Numbered from the stretch's first letter, positions 45,739 to 55,645 are shown. The stretch is 64,000 nucleotides of DNA from Mesorhizobium huakuii (GCF_014189455.1 NZ_CP050296.1:1736001-1800000), one strand, 5' to 3'. Notes: generated by a model from the letters alone, not told the origin. A program made the numbers and translations.

Positions 45739-47057
45739 TGCTTCCGCAGGAAATCATCCGCCGCAAGCGAGACGGCCACAGGCTCTCGGCCGGTGAAATC
45801 GCAGCCTTCGTCGACGGCGTGACCTCGGGCGCCGTCACCGATGGCCAGGCCGCGGCTTTTGCCATGGCGGTGTTCTTCAACGGCATGAGCCGCGACGAGG
45901 CCGTGGCCTTGACGCTGGCCATGCGCGATTCCGGCGATGTGCTCGATTGGTCGGACCTGCCCGGCCCGGTCACCGACAAACATTCGACGGGCGGCATCGG
46001 CGACAATGTCTCGCTGATGCTGGCGCCGATCGTCGCTGCCTGCGGCGCCTATGTGCCGATGATCTCGGGCCGGGGCCTTGGCCATACCGGCGGCACGCTG
46101 GACAAGATGGATGCGATCCCCGGCTACGCCAGCCAGCCCGATATCGCGCTGTTTCGCCGGGCGGTGCTGGAAACAGGCTGCGCCATCATTGGCCAGACCG
46201 CCGATCTGGCGCCGGCCGACCGCCGGCTCTATGCCATCCGCGACGTCACCGGCACCGTGGAATCGGTGCCGCTGATCACCGCCTCGATCCTGTCGAAGAA
46301 GCTGGCCGCCGGCCTGGGCTCGCTGGTGCTGGACGTCAAGGTCGGCAATGGCGCCTTCATGGAGAAGTCGCGCGACGCGACCGCGCTCGCCAACAGCCTG
46401 GTCGAGGTCGCCAGTGGCGCCGGGCTGAAGGTCTCGGCACTGATCACCGGCATGAACGAGCCGCTGGCGTCCGCCGCCGGCAATGCCGTCGAGGTGCGCA
46501 ACGCCGTCGATTTCCTCACCGGCCGTCTGCGCGACAAGCGCCTGGAGGACGTGACCCTGGCGCTAGCCGCCGAAATGCTACAGTCGGCGGGACTGGTGTC
46601 ATCCAACCAGGATGGCTTACGCCGCGCCACCGAGACGCTGACCAGCGGCCGCGCCGCCGCCACCTTCGCGCGCATGGTGGCGGTGCTTGGCGGCCCCACG
46701 GATTTCATCGAGAAGCCGGAAAAATATCTGCCCGACGCGCCAACCGAATTCGCGGTGAAGGCGACAACAAACGGGTTCGTCACCGGCATCGCCACCCGCG
46801 ACATCGGCCTTGCGGTGGTTGGCTTGGGCGGCGGGCGCACAAGGCCTGACGACAAGATCGACCCCAGCGTCGGCATCACCAGGCTGCTGCCCATAGGGGC
46901 GGAAGTTCACGCCGGCGATGCGCTGGCGCTGGTCCACGCCCGCTCGCCCTCCGATGCCGAGGCCGCCGCCGCCGCCGTGGTTTCAGCCTATGCCATCGGC
47001 GCTTCGAAACCGCCGGCCGACAAAACCGTCATCCGGCGGATCCTGCCGCGCGGTTGA
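45738..47057 (+). CDS. deoA: Thymidine phosphorylase
   Basis: A 439-residue enzyme. KHSTGGIGDNVSL (about 78-90) is the glycosyltransferase family 3 phosphate site and GRGLGHTGGTLDKMDAIPG the family signature. It cleaves thymidine and deoxyuridine to the base and deoxyribose-1-phosphate. Coupled to the PNP gene by ATGA. Deoxyribose phosphate use would need enzymes outside the window. Confidence 0.95.
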   Translation: MLPQEIIRRKRDGHRLSAGEIAAFVDGVTSGAVTDGQAAAFAMAVFFNGMSRDEAVALTLAMRDSGDVLDWSDLPGPVTDKHSTGGIGDNVSLMLAPIVAACGAYVPMISGRGLGHTGGTLDKMDAIPGYASQPDIALFRRAVLETGCAIIGQTADLAPADRRLYAIRDVTGTVESVPLITASILSKKLAAGLGSLVLDVKVGNGAFMEKSRDATALANSLVEVASGAGLKVSALITGMNEPLASAAGNAVEVRNAVDFLTGRLRDKRLEDVTLALAAEMLQSAGLVSSNQDGLRRATETLTSGRAAATFARMVAVLGGPTDFIEKPEKYLPDAPTEFAVKATTNGFVTGIATRDIGLAVVGLGGGRTRPDDKIDPSVGITRLLPIGAEVHAGDALALVHARSPSDAEAAAAAVVSAYAIGASKPPADKTVIRRILPRG

Positions 47058-47621
47058 TTATTGGACGAGCAGCAGCGTGCCGTTTTCGGCCTGGTATTTG
47101 CCAAGTCGGCTGAGAAAGCTCATGCCGATCAGATTGGTGCGCAACGCCTTGTCGTCGAGCACGATGGCCTGCACACCGTCGACGCTGATGCTGCCGATCT
47201 GCAGCCGGTCGATCATCACCACCGCCGCCTTGATCGAGCCGTTGGCGGTGTTGACCTCGTGGCTGAAATCGGACGGATTGAGCGACAGCCCGATCCGGCG
47301 CGCCGTCGACGTGTTGACCGCGACCAGTGTGGCGCCGGTGTCGATCATGCCGTCGACCTGACGGCCGTTCAATTTGAAAGTCGACGAGAAGTGTCCGCGC
47401 CCGTCCGCGGCGACGACAACCTTGCGGCCGGTCGGCAGCGGTGCCGCCGGCTTGTCGGGAACGGACGCCAGGCTGACCTCCTGTTGAGCCTCGGTAGCGG
47501 GCTTGGCCGTCACCGCCGATTTCAGCAGGGTTTCGAATATCTGCGGATTCGACTGATAGACGACCGGGATCGATGCCGATGCTCCGGCAAAGACGCTGAG
47601 GATGAGAAGCTTGCGCAGCAT
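47058..47621 (-). CDS. Retropepsin-like aspartic protease, TIGR02281 type
   Basis: A 187-residue protein with an N-terminal membrane anchor or signal (LLILSVFAGASASIPVV) and one aspartic-protease domain: DGMIDTGATLVAVN (about 109-122) with the catalytic Asp in DTGA, and IGMSFLSRLGKYQ near the end. These single-domain proteases are membrane-linked in alphaproteobacteria. It ends one base after deoA, in convergent orientation. Confidence 0.88.
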   Translation of the reverse strand: MLRKLLILSVFAGASASIPVVYQSNPQIFETLLKSAVTAKPATEAQQEVSLASVPDKPAAPLPTGRKVVVAADGRGHFSSTFKLNGRQVDGMIDTGATLVAVNTSTARRIGLSLNPSDFSHEVNTANGSIKAAVVMIDRLQIGSISVDGVQAIVLDDKALRTNLIGMSFLSRLGKYQAENGTLLLVQ

Positions 47622-47742
47622 GGGTCGGCCTTTGTGAAGGTCGATCCTTTAGCGCCGGATGGTGTTTGCAGCTTTAACGGGCGCCAAAACCGCGCCGTTT
47701 CGTAAACATTCGGTAAATCGTACCAGTCAACTTTGCCTGATA

Positions 47743-48372
47743 CTACTTCGTCCCGTACATGCGGTCGCCGGCGTCACCGAGGCCGGGCATGATGTAGCCC
47801 TTCTCGTTGAGCTGGCGGTCGATGGACGCGGTGAACACCGGAACGTCCGGATGCGCCTTGGTGAAACGCTCGATGCCTTCGGGCGCCGCCAAAAGGCACA
47901 GGAACCGGATGTTGGTGGCGCCACGCCCCTTCAGCTTGTCGATCGCCGCGATTGCCGAATTGGCGGTCGCCAGCATCGGGTCGACAACGATCACCAGCCG
48001 GTCGGCGAGGTCGCTCGGCGCCTTGAAGAAATATTCGACCGCCTCCAGCGTCTCATGGTCACGGTAGAGGCCGATATGGGCGACGCGCGCCGCCGGCACC
48101 AGGTCGAGCAGGCCTTCCAGCAAGCCGTTGCCAGCGCGCAGCACCGAAGCGAAAACCAGCTTCTTGCCCTCCAGCGTCGGCGCTTCCATTTCCTCGATTG
48201 GGGTCTCGATGGTGGTGGTGGTCAGTTCGAGATTGCGGGTCACCTCGTAGCCGAGCAGCAGCGATATCTCGCGCAACAGCCGCCGGAAGCCGGCCGTCGA
48301 GGTCTCCTTTTTGCGCATGATGGTCAGCTTGTGCTGGACAAGCGGGTGGTCGACGACGGTGACGCCCTTCAT
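47743..48372 (-). CDS. upp: Uracil phosphoribosyltransferase
   Basis: A 209-residue enzyme. [20 protein letters not shown] begins the fold, and [19 protein letters not shown] holds the PRPP-binding loop; [11 protein letters not shown] ends the protein. It makes UMP from uracil and PRPP. It follows add on the same strand by 125 bases. Confidence 0.95.
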   Translation of the reverse strand: MKGVTVVDHPLVQHKLTIMRKKETSTAGFRRLLREISLLLGYEVTRNLELTTTTIETPIEEMEAPTLEGKKLVFASVLRAGNGLLEGLLDLVPAARVAHIGLYRDHETLEAVEYFFKAPSDLADRLVIVVDPMLATANSAIAAIDKLKGRGATNIRFLCLLAAPEGIERFTKAHPDVPVFTASIDRQLNEKGYIMPGLGDAGDRMYGTK

Positions 48373-48497
48373 GGTGTTCTCCTGATGCGTGTCGCCCGGC
48401 GCGCGGACGCGCTTCAGGCTGCTGGAACGACCCTAACGACAATGCACCGGCCAAGGAACCGCTTGGCCGCCATCGACCACAGCTTTGTCGGAGAAAA

Positions 48498-49472
48498 TCA
48501 GCGCGCCGCACCGTTCAGCCGGGCCAGAAGTGCGGTCTTGGTCTTCCTGTCGACGAAGGCGGCTTCGATGGCGGTTCGGGTGACGGCCGCCAGCGCCTTC
48601 TCGTTCATCGCAAAATGCTCCGCTGCAATATCGTATTCGCGCTTCAGCGAGGTCCAGAAATAGGGCGGGTCGTCGGAGTTGAGCGTCACCTTGCAGCCGG
48701 CCGCCTGCAGCGCCGGAAATGGATGGTCGGCAAAACTGTCGAACACTTTGAGCGCGATGTTGGAGCCGGGGCAGCATTCCAGCACGATGCCTTCGTCGGC
48801 GATGCGCCTGACAAGGTCCGGGTTCTCGATGGCGCGCACGCCGTGGCCGATGCGCGAGGGGCGGATATGGTCGAGCGCCGCCTGCACGGTCTCCCAGCCG
48901 GTCAGCTCGCCGGCATGGATGGTGATGCCGAGCCCGGCCTCGCGTGCGATCTCGAAAGCCCTGACATAGTCTTCCATCTCGCCCATGCGTTCATCGCCCG
49001 CGACGCCGAAACCGGTGACCAGCGGATGCCCGCAGCGCGCCGCGAAGCGCGCCGCCTGTTCGATCGATTCCACGCCGACATGGCGCACGCCGGTAACGAT
49101 CATGCGGCCCTCAATGCCGGTCTTGGCCTTGGCGCGCAGCATGCCTTCGCCGAGCGCGTCGGTATAGGCCTTGGGCGACAGGCCTGCCTTCGTGGCATGG
49201 TCCGGCGAGGTGAACACTTCGGAGTAGATGGCGCCGTCACGGGCCAGGCTGGTCAGATAGTGGTCGGCCAGCCGTGCATAATCCTCCTCGGTGCGGAACA
49301 GATCGGCGGAAAAATCGTAGGCCGCCAGGAAGGAGGTGAAATCGTGCCAGACAAACGAACCGTTCTGGATATAGGGCGAAGTGTCCTTACCGTATTTCTG
49401 CGCCTGGCGGATGACGAGTTCTGGCGCCGCTGCCCCTTCAATGTGGCAGTGCAGTTCCGCTTTCAAAGGCAT
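48498..49472 (-). CDS. add: Adenosine deaminase
   Basis: A 324-residue amidohydrolase. LHCHIEGA near the start holds two zinc His residues, HAGELTGWE the catalytic Glu region and LNSDDPPYF near 260 the Asp pair. Converts adenosine to inosine, which feeds the nearby PNP. Start [12 protein letters not shown] is typical. It is the first gene of an add-upp unit and divergent from ubiE. Confidence 0.93.
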   Translation of the reverse strand: MPLKAELHCHIEGAAAPELVIRQAQKYGKDTSPYIQNGSFVWHDFTSFLAAYDFSADLFRTEEDYARLADHYLTSLARDGAIYSEVFTSPDHATKAGLSPKAYTDALGEGMLRAKAKTGIEGRMIVTGVRHVGVESIEQAARFAARCGHPLVTGFGVAGDERMGEMEDYVRAFEIAREAGLGITIHAGELTGWETVQAALDHIRPSRIGHGVRAIENPDLVRRIADEGIVLECCPGSNIALKVFDSFADHPFPALQAAGCKVTLNSDDPPYFWTSLKREYDIAAEHFAMNEKALAAVTRTAIEAAFVDRKTKTALLARLNGAAR

Positions 49473-49606
49473 TCAAACATCCCGTCGGTCAGTCCAGGTC
49501 TTGAAAACCCACCACCTGGAAGCGCGGCTGAACACCGCGCCTTAAACAATAGCGCCCACAGCATCGATCGGCTATGGTCCCGCCGGTTTTATGACGGATC
49601 AAAAAA

Positions 49607-50383
49607 ATGTCAGTTGAGAGAACCACGGCCGCCGGCGGCATGGAAACCTCCTATGGTTTCAAGCGTGTAGGGGAAGGCGAGAAGCAGTCCCTGGTCAACG
49701 ACGTTTTCCACAAGGTCGCCAACCGCTACGACCTGATGAACGATCTGATGTCAGCCGGCCTGCACCGGCTGTGGAAGGATGCCATGGTGACATGGCTCAA
49801 TCCGCCGAAGCGGGCTGGCTGGAAGGTCCTGGATGTGGCCGGCGGCACCGGCGACATCGCCTTTCGCATAGTCGATGCCAGCCATGGCCATGCGCATGCC
49901 ACGGTGCTCGACATCAATGGCTCGATGCTCAGTGTCGGCCGCGATAGGGCGCAAAAGAAGGGCCTGTCCGGTAATACCGATTTCGTCGAGGCCAATGCCG
50001 AGGAACTGCCCTTTGCCGATGCCACATTCGACGCCTACACCATCGCTTTCGGCATCCGCAATGTGCCACGCATCGATGTCGCGCTCGGCGAAGCGTTCCG
50101 CGTGCTGAAGCCCGGTGGCCGCTTCCTGTGCCTGGAATTTTCCGAGGTCGAGATGCCGCTGCTCGACAAGGCCTATGAAGCCTGGTCGTTCAACGCCATT
50201 CCCAAGATCGGCAAGATGGTCACCGGCGACGGCGAGCCCTATTCCTATCTGGTTGAATCGATCGCGAAATTCCCCAACCAGCAGAACTTCGCGGCGATGA
50301 TTTCTCGCGCCGGTTTCGACCGCGTTTCCTTCCGCAACTATTCCGGCGGCATTGCCGCGCTGCATTCGGGCTGGAAGCTTTGA
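49607..50383 (+). CDS. ubiE: Ubiquinone/menaquinone methyltransferase
   Basis: A 258-residue SAM methyltransferase. [16 protein letters not shown] (about 73-88) is the SAM-binding motif, and [14 protein letters not shown] and SFLNYSGG-type ends fit UbiE. C-methylation step of ubiquinone synthesis. The ATG at 49607 matches the family start. Next to ubiB, as in other Rhizobiales. Confidence 0.95.
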   Translation: MSVERTTAAGGMETSYGFKRVGEGEKQSLVNDVFHKVANRYDLMNDLMSAGLHRLWKDAMVTWLNPPKRAGWKVLDVAGGTGDIAFRIVDASHGHAHATVLDINGSMLSVGRDRAQKKGLSGNTDFVEANAEELPFADATFDAYTIAFGIRNVPRIDVALGEAFRVLKPGGRFLCLEFSEVEMPLLDKAYEAWSFNAIPKIGKMVTGDGEPYSYLVESIAKFPNQQNFAAMISRAGFDRVSFRNYSGGIAALHSGWKL

Positions 50384-50450
50384 GGCGGCATCGCATTTCC
50401 CATCCTCGATTTAGCTCGTGTCGGTCGCAAGGCCCGGCCAGGGTGCAGCC

Positions 50451-52025
50451 ATGAGCAGCGTCGGCGCTGGTTTCAGGCTCGCACGGGCCGGCTGGGTGCT
50501 GGTGCGCGAGGGCGTCATCGCCGCTCTGCCGGGCGAGGAACTGTCCGGCCTGCCGAAATTCGGCTGGCGGCTGGCGCGGCTGTTCACCCGCCGCCGCGCG
50601 CTGGCCTATGAGCGCAGCGACCGCTTGGCCAAGGCGGTGGTCCGGCTCGGCCCGTCCTATGTCAAGCTCGGCCAGTTCCTGGCGACGCGGCCCGACGTCG
50701 TCGGCAACGACATGGCGCTCGACCTCGCCATGCTGCAGGACAAGATGCACACCTTCCCGAAGGCCGAGGCGGTCGCCGCCATCGAAGCCTCGCTCGGGCG
50801 CAAGGTGGGTGATCTCTACGCTGAGTTCGGCGACCCGGTCGCCGCCGCTTCCATCGCCCAGGTCCATACCGCCGAAACCATCCATGACGGCGTTGCCACC
50901 AAGGTCGCGGTGAAAGTCATCCGTCCCGGCGTGCGCCGCCGCTTCTTCCATGACCTCGAAAGCTATTTCCTTGCCGCCCGCCTGCAGGAGAAATACATCC
51001 CCTCCTCACGCCGGCTTCGGCCTGTCGAGGTGACCGAGACGCTGGCGCAGACCACCAAGATCGAGATGGATTTGCGCCTCGAGGCGGCGGCACTCTCCGA
51101 ACTTGGCGAAAACACCAGGGATGATCCCGGCTTTCGCGTGCCTTACGTCGACTGGGAACGCACCGGTCGCGACGTGTTGACCATGGAATGGGTCGACGGC
51201 GTCAAGATGAACAACATCACCGGCCTCGAAGCCGCCGGCCATGATCTGAAAGCGATCGCTGCCAACCTCATCCAGTCATTCCTGCGCCATACTTTGCGCG
51301 ACGGCTTCTTCCACGCCGACATGCATCCGGGCAATTTGTTCGTCGAGGCAAACGGCACCATCGTCGCCGTCGACCTCGGCATTGCCGGACGTCTCGGCAA
51401 GAAGGAGCGCCGCTTCCTCGCCGAAATCCTCTATGGCTTCATCACGCGCGATTATCTGCGCGTCGCCGAAGTGCATTTCGAGGCCGGTTACGTGCCGCGC
51501 CAGCACAATGTCGCGGCCTTCGCGCAGGCGATCCGCGCCATTGGCGAGCCGATCCATGGGCAGCCGGCCGAGACCATCTCCATGGCCAAACTTCTGACGC
51601 TGCTGTTCGAAGTGACCGAACTCTTCGACATGGCGACGCGGCCCGAGCTGATCCTGCTGCAGAAGACCATGGTGGTGGTCGAGGGCGTGGCGCGCACGCT
51701 CGATCCGGCCTTCAACATGTGGAAGACGGCCGAGCCGGTGGTCGGCGGCTGGATCGCCGGAAACCTCGGCCCGCGCGGCATGATGGTCGATGCGCGCGAT
51801 GGCGCCAAGGCGCTGCTGACGCTTGCCCGCCAGATACCCGAGCTTGCCGCGCGCACCGACCGACTGTCGCGTGAGATCGACCTGATGGCCGAGCACGGCC
51901 TGCGCTTCGACGAGACCACGGCGCGTGCCATCGGCAAGGCCGAGGCGCGCTACAGCCGCTCAGGCCGCGTGGCGTTGTGGGTGATCGCGCTGACGCTGGT
52001 CTATATCGCCTGGAAGATTCTTTAG
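50451..52025 (+). CDS. ubiB: Ubiquinone biosynthesis kinase-like protein UbiB
   Basis: A 524-residue atypical kinase. YVKLGQFLATRPDV is the KxGQ motif, AAASIAQVHTA the Ala-rich loop, DMHPGNLFV the catalytic loop and VDLGIAG the metal site. A membrane helix ends the protein (ALWVIALTLVYIAWKI). The ATG at 50451 follows CCAGGG; a GTG frame begins at 50418. Needed for coenzyme Q synthesis. 67 bases after ubiE, same strand. Confidence 0.94.
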   Translation: MSSVGAGFRLARAGWVLVREGVIAALPGEELSGLPKFGWRLARLFTRRRALAYERSDRLAKAVVRLGPSYVKLGQFLATRPDVVGNDMALDLAMLQDKMHTFPKAEAVAAIEASLGRKVGDLYAEFGDPVAAASIAQVHTAETIHDGVATKVAVKVIRPGVRRRFFHDLESYFLAARLQEKYIPSSRRLRPVEVTETLAQTTKIEMDLRLEAAALSELGENTRDDPGFRVPYVDWERTGRDVLTMEWVDGVKMNNITGLEAAGHDLKAIAANLIQSFLRHTLRDGFFHADMHPGNLFVEANGTIVAVDLGIAGRLGKKERRFLAEILYGFITRDYLRVAEVHFEAGYVPRQHNVAAFAQAIRAIGEPIHGQPAETISMAKLLTLLFEVTELFDMATRPELILLQKTMVVVEGVARTLDPAFNMWKTAEPVVGGWIAGNLGPRGMMVDARDGAKALLTLARQIPELAARTDRLSREIDLMAEHGLRFDETTARAIGKAEARYSRSGRVALWVIALTLVYIAWKIL

Positions 52026-52065
52026 GCCTGGAAAGCGAAGCTCGAGCCGCAACTTGCTGCCGATT

Positions 52066-52113
52066 GATTGCATTGCTATCATCGCCATCGGTTAAGATGA
52101 GCAAAGTGCAATC
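52066..52113. promoter_or_regulatory. Long inverted repeat ending 2 bases before the coaBC start
   Basis: GATTGCATTGCTATCATC (52066-52083) and GATGAGCAAAGTGCAATC (52096-52113) are inverted copies with perfect outer ends (GATTGCA/TGCAATC). The loop is 12 bases. No Shine-Dalgarno is visible upstream of the ATG at 52116. It could be an operator for the RHH domain of the coaBC product or a hairpin that controls translation. Confidence 0.5.
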
Positions 52114-52115
52114 AC

Positions 52116-53585
52116 ATGGCAAGCATCACGATCCGCAACCTTGACGACGAGGTCAAGGAGCTGCTGCGCCGATTGGCGGCGGAAAACAACCGCTCCATGG
52201 AAGAGCAGGCCCGGGTGATGATCCGGGCCGCTGTCGACGGTCAGATCGGACCCGGCCGTATCGATCAGATCGAAAGGACCTTGCGCGAACTGACCAGCAC
52301 GCACAGTGCGGCGACCCCGGTTGCGGCCCCCACGGGCAAGATCCTTCCGCCGGGTATGCTTTCCGGCAAGCGCATCCTGCTCATCATCGGCGGTGGTATC
52401 GCCGCCTACAAGGCGCTCGACCTGATCCGCCGGCTGCGCGAGCGCGGTGCTGGGGTGCGCGTGGTAATGACGGCTGCGGCACAGGAATTCGTCACGACGC
52501 TGTCAGTCGGTGCGCTCTCGGCCGACCATGTCTTCACCGAATTGTTCGACCGCAATGACGAACACGATGTCGGCCACATCAGGCTGTCGCGCGAGGCCGA
52601 TCTTCTGGTGGTCGCTCCCGCCACCGCCGATTTGATGGCCAAGCTCGCCAATGGCCATGCCAACGATTTGGCCTCCACCGTGCTGCTGGCCACCGACAAG
52701 CCGGTGTTGATGGCGCCGGCGATGAACCCAAGAATGTGGGCGCATCCGGCCACGCGCCGCAACCGCGCGACATTGGGCAAGGACGGCATCCGCTTCATCG
52801 GCCCGGCCAGAGGCGAAATGGCCGAAAGCAACGAGGCCGGCGAAGGCCGCATGGCCGAGCCGCTGGAGATCGTCGCCGCGGTCGAGGCGCTGCTCGAAGC
52901 CGGCCCCAAGCCGCTGGCAGGACGCAAGATCATCGTCACCTCCGGCCCGACACACGAACCGATCGACCCTGTGCGCTACATAGCCAACCGTTCCTCCGGC
53001 AAGCAGGGCCACGCCATCGCCGCGGCATTGGCAAGGCTTGGCGCCGATGTGCGCCTCGTCTCCGGTCCCGTAAACATTGCCGATCCCGCTGGAGTGAAGA
53101 CCATCCATGTCGAGCGTGCGCAGGAGATGCGCGATGCGGTCGAACAGCTTCTGCCGGCGGACGCAGCAGTGTTCGTCGCCGCCGTCGCCGACTGGCGCAG
53201 CGAGAATTCGGCCGGCGAGAAGATCAAGAAAGTGGCGGGCGAAGGCCCCCCCGTGCTGCGCATGGTGGAGAACCCCGACATCCTTGCCGGCGTCGGCCAT
53301 CACAGCCAACGGCCCGGCCTGGTCGTCGGCTTTGCTGCCGAGACGCAGGATCTTTTGCGCAATGCAGAGGCCAAGCTGAAGAAGAAGGGGGCCGACTTTA
53401 TCGTCGCCAACGACGTCTCACATGAAAGCGGCGTCGGCCCCACCGGCGTCATGGGCGGCGACCGCAACAAGGTGCGGATCGTCTCAAAGACGGGGGTCGA
53501 GGAATGGCCCGAAATGACCAAGGACGAGGTCGCGGCGCGGCTCGCCGCACTCATCGCCGAGCGGTTGAAGACGATCGTTGTTTGA
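52116..53585 (+). CDS. coaBC: RHH-CoaBC fusion, phosphopantothenate-cysteine ligase/decarboxylase
   Basis: A 489-residue protein. Residues 1-40 (ITIRNLDDEVKELLRRLAAE then NRSMEEQARVMIRAAV) match an Arc/FitA-type ribbon-helix-helix DNA-binding domain. A linker leads to CoaC (from about 84, IGGGIAAYKALD; His154 in GHIRLSREAD; PAMNPRMW at 201-208). CoaB follows (SGPTHEPIDPVRYIANRSSG) with a KLKKKGADFIVANDV ligase loop. The two enzyme steps turn 4-phosphopantothenate into 4-phosphopantetheine. It is 80-90 residues longer than usual CoaBC at the N-terminus. The start agrees with the RHH alignment. An inverted repeat lies just upstream. Confidence 0.9.
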   Translation: MASITIRNLDDEVKELLRRLAAENNRSMEEQARVMIRAAVDGQIGPGRIDQIERTLRELTSTHSAATPVAAPTGKILPPGMLSGKRILLIIGGGIAAYKALDLIRRLRERGAGVRVVMTAAAQEFVTTLSVGALSADHVFTELFDRNDEHDVGHIRLSREADLLVVAPATADLMAKLANGHANDLASTVLLATDKPVLMAPAMNPRMWAHPATRRNRATLGKDGIRFIGPARGEMAESNEAGEGRMAEPLEIVAAVEALLEAGPKPLAGRKIIVTSGPTHEPIDPVRYIANRSSGKQGHAIAAALARLGADVRLVSGPVNIADPAGVKTIHVERAQEMRDAVEQLLPADAAVFVAAVADWRSENSAGEKIKKVAGEGPPVLRMVENPDILAGVGHHSQRPGLVVGFAAETQDLLRNAEAKLKKKGADFIVANDVSHESGVGPTGVMGGDRNKVRIVSKTGVEEWPEMTKDEVAARLAALIAERLKTIVV

Positions 53586-53589
53586 AGAG

Positions 53590-53617
53590 TGTTGGCGGGA
53601 AAACCCTGCCGCCAACA
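53590..53617. terminator. Hairpin after coaBC
   Basis: TGTTGGCGG pairs with CCGCCAACA around a 10-base loop, five bases after the coaBC stop. No T-run follows directly. Confidence 0.5.
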
Positions 53618-53632
53618 TAGCCGCTGCTTGCC

Positions 53633-53661
53633 ATACGCGGCGTCAGTTAGGCGCCGCGTAT
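53633..53661. terminator. Hairpin between convergent coaBC and ialB
   Basis: ATACGCGGCG and CGCCGCGTAT form a perfect 10-base stem with a 9-base loop between the converging coaBC and ialB genes. Confidence 0.5.
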
Positions 53662-53682
53662 TAGATACCCTGACTCAGGCCG

Positions 53683-54261
53683 TCAGTTCGACAACAGTTC
53701 CGCCGTGCGGGCGAGCGCCCCGCCGAAACCGTTGAGCGGAATGGAAAAGCTCACCGCTTGCCCGGTATCGGCCGCGAAGGCGTCGATCTTCAGCGTCGTG
53801 CCGTTCTTGAGCAGCGGCGTGACATTGGCATCGAACGCCACGGGCACCAGGCAGCCGACCACCTGGCAGGTGTTGAACGCCAGGCTGCCGTCGAGCTTCT
53901 GGTCGTCGATGGTCAGGGTGACGCCCTTGGCCAGCGCCAGCCCGAACGGCAAGGCAAGGGTTCCGGTGGCATCATCGCCGGTCTTGCTCGACAGCTCGAT
54001 CGCCAGCAGCCGCTGGTTGCTCTGCTTGTTGAACTGCTGATGCGACAGGCTGCAGACCTTGTTCGTGCCCGATATCTGGCAGTTGACCGTCCAGTCGCCA
54101 TGGGTTTCGGACAAGGCCGATGCCCCGCCGGGCAGCTGCGGCGCGTCAGCCGCGGCGGGCGGCGCCGCCACCTTGTCGCCCTTGGTCTGCGCGGCCCCGG
54201 CCGGCAGACCGGCGATGCAGGCCGCACCCAGCATCGCAACAAAATACGCGTATTTCCTCAT
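53683..54261 (-). CDS. Invasion-associated locus B (IalB) family protein
   Basis: A 192-residue secreted protein. It has a signal peptide (MRKYAYFVAMLGAACIAGLP, cut near AAQ), then the IalB pattern THGDWTVNCQISGTNKVCSL and FNTCQVVGCLVPVAFDANV, with paired cysteines. GGGAGAGGTCTTG precedes the ATG at 54261. IalB proteins lie in the periplasm or outer envelope; their molecular role is not clear. Confidence 0.88.
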   Translation of the reverse strand: MRKYAYFVAMLGAACIAGLPAGAAQTKGDKVAAPPAAADAPQLPGGASALSETHGDWTVNCQISGTNKVCSLSHQQFNKQSNQRLLAIELSSKTGDDATGTLALPFGLALAKGVTLTIDDQKLDGSLAFNTCQVVGCLVPVAFDANVTPLLKNGTTLKIDAFAADTGQAVSFSIPLNGFGGALARTAELLSN

Positions 54262-54600
54262 CAAGACCTCTCCCGCCTGGCTCCGTCTCGAGCCAGTCTG
54301 GAACTGACCTTGAGAGACGCGCTGGCTGCATTCTGTTTGACCGTTTCCCCGAAGGCGCCGTTATACCTGACGGACATGCCGACACCATTGACGCCATTCA
54401 GCTCGAGGCCAGCGCCGACCCGATAGAGCGGCGAATCGATCGCCTCCGTCAAGTGCAATGCGGGGTTGCCGGGTAGATTCTCCGCAGCCGCGAAGCGACC
54501 TTTATTGGGGCAACTCCACCTGGCCTTCCATGGAGCGAATGCCGCAGTGTCGCCGGGCGCGATGTCCATGCCGATCTCAAGCATTGGCGTCGTCGGCAAT
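54262..54600 (-). pseudogene. Relic of an autotransporter beta-barrel C-terminus
   Basis: The minus strand reads PTTPMLEIGMDIAPGDTAAF near its start, and then VGAGLELNGVNGVGMSVRYN with GAFGETVKQNAASASLKV, which is the last strands of an autotransporter barrel. There is no start, passenger or terminal Phe, and the frame runs on to an unrelated end. Extent approximate. It is the gene-free gap between ialB and the Q-rich gene. Confidence 0.6.
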
Positions 54601-54730
54601 CTGCGGTCGCGGTCGGATGGCCAGCAGAGGGCGTGATTGATTTCAAGGCGACCGATGGGCCGGCCATGGCATCGCCGGGCGAACGCCCTATATATGGCGG
54701 ATGAACAGGATTTTTCGCGGGAATGGGCGG

Positions 54731-55039
54731 ATGTCGGAGCGTCGACCATCGGTGAAACTTGCGTCGGCGCTGCTGGCCGCGGTTTTCGTGGCCGGCCTTG
54801 CGCTACCCGCTTCGGCGCAGGTGCTCAATCCCGCGGCCAAAAGCAACGCGTTGATCCAGCAGAACGATTTGCAGATCCTGCAGAACCGGATTCAGCGGCA
54901 GCAATTTCAGCAGCAGCAACAGCAGTATCGCGCCCAGGACCGCGTGATCGTCCAGCAGCCGCCGCCGGTGGTGCCGCAGGTCAGGTCGAGCTGCCAGACG
55001 CAGATAATCGGCAACACCGCCGTGAGCACCTGTCGCTGA
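54731..55039 (+). CDS. Small secreted Gln-rich protein, unknown
   Basis: A 102-residue protein with a signal peptide (ALLAAVFVAGLALPASA) and a Gln-rich helical stretch (QRQQFQQQQQQYRAQDR), then a Pro-rich part and two Cys near the end. The ATG at 54731 was preferred to 54701 because a TATATA box sits close to the latter. Similar DUF-less proteins are frequent in rhizobia. Confidence 0.7.
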   Translation: MSERRPSVKLASALLAAVFVAGLALPASAQVLNPAAKSNALIQQNDLQILQNRIQRQQFQQQQQQYRAQDRVIVQQPPPVVPQVRSSCQTQIIGNTAVSTCR

Positions 55040-55168
55040 CGGGCTGACCACTCTTTTATTTAGCCGACTTACATGATAGGGGCCTTTCAGGTGCCCCTGC
55101 GGCAGTTTGGGTTTTGCAAAGGCGCCGCATCACGCTATGGGGCACTTGCACCGACTGGATTGTTACGA

Positions 55169-55645
55169 ATGGCAGCCACCAAGAAAAAGGCCGTGCGCAA
55201 GGCCAAGAAAGGCGAGCGGATCCGCCAGGTCGCGGCGATCCCCTTTCGGTTGACCGCGGGCGGCGATTTCGAGGTGATGCTGGTCACGTCGCGGACGACG
55301 CAACGCTTCATCGTCCCCAAGGGATGGCCGATGAAGGGCAAAAGTGGGCGCAAGGCCGCCACCATCGAGGCGATGGAAGAAGCCGGCGTGCTCGGCAAGA
55401 CATTGAAGCAGCCGGCGGGCACCTATTCCTACTGGAAACGGCTGGCCAACAACTTCATTCGTGTCGACGTCATCGTCTATCTGCTTGAGGTGACCGAGGA
55501 GCTGGCCAACTGGCAGGAAGCCAGGCGGCGGCAGCGGGCCTGGCTGGCTCCAGCCGATGCGGCGATGCTGATCGACGAGCCGGACCTTTCGACGCTTGTG
55601 GCGACCTTGACGATTCCCAAACAGGCGCCGATCGACGCTGCCTGA
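55169..55645 (+). CDS. NUDIX hydrolase
   Basis: A 158-residue protein with a Lys-rich start and a NUDIX box GRKAATIEAMEEAGVLG (about 68-84), close to the standard Gx5Ex7REUxEExGU with Met-Glu-Glu in place of Arg-Glu. Family members cleave nucleoside diphosphates linked to X; rhizobial forms resemble diphosphoinositol-type hydrolases. Stands alone. Confidence 0.82.
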   Translation: MAATKKKAVRKAKKGERIRQVAAIPFRLTAGGDFEVMLVTSRTTQRFIVPKGWPMKGKSGRKAATIEAMEEAGVLGKTLKQPAGTYSYWKRLANNFIRVDVIVYLLEVTEELANWQEARRRQRAWLAPADAAMLIDEPDLSTLVATLTIPKQAPIDAA

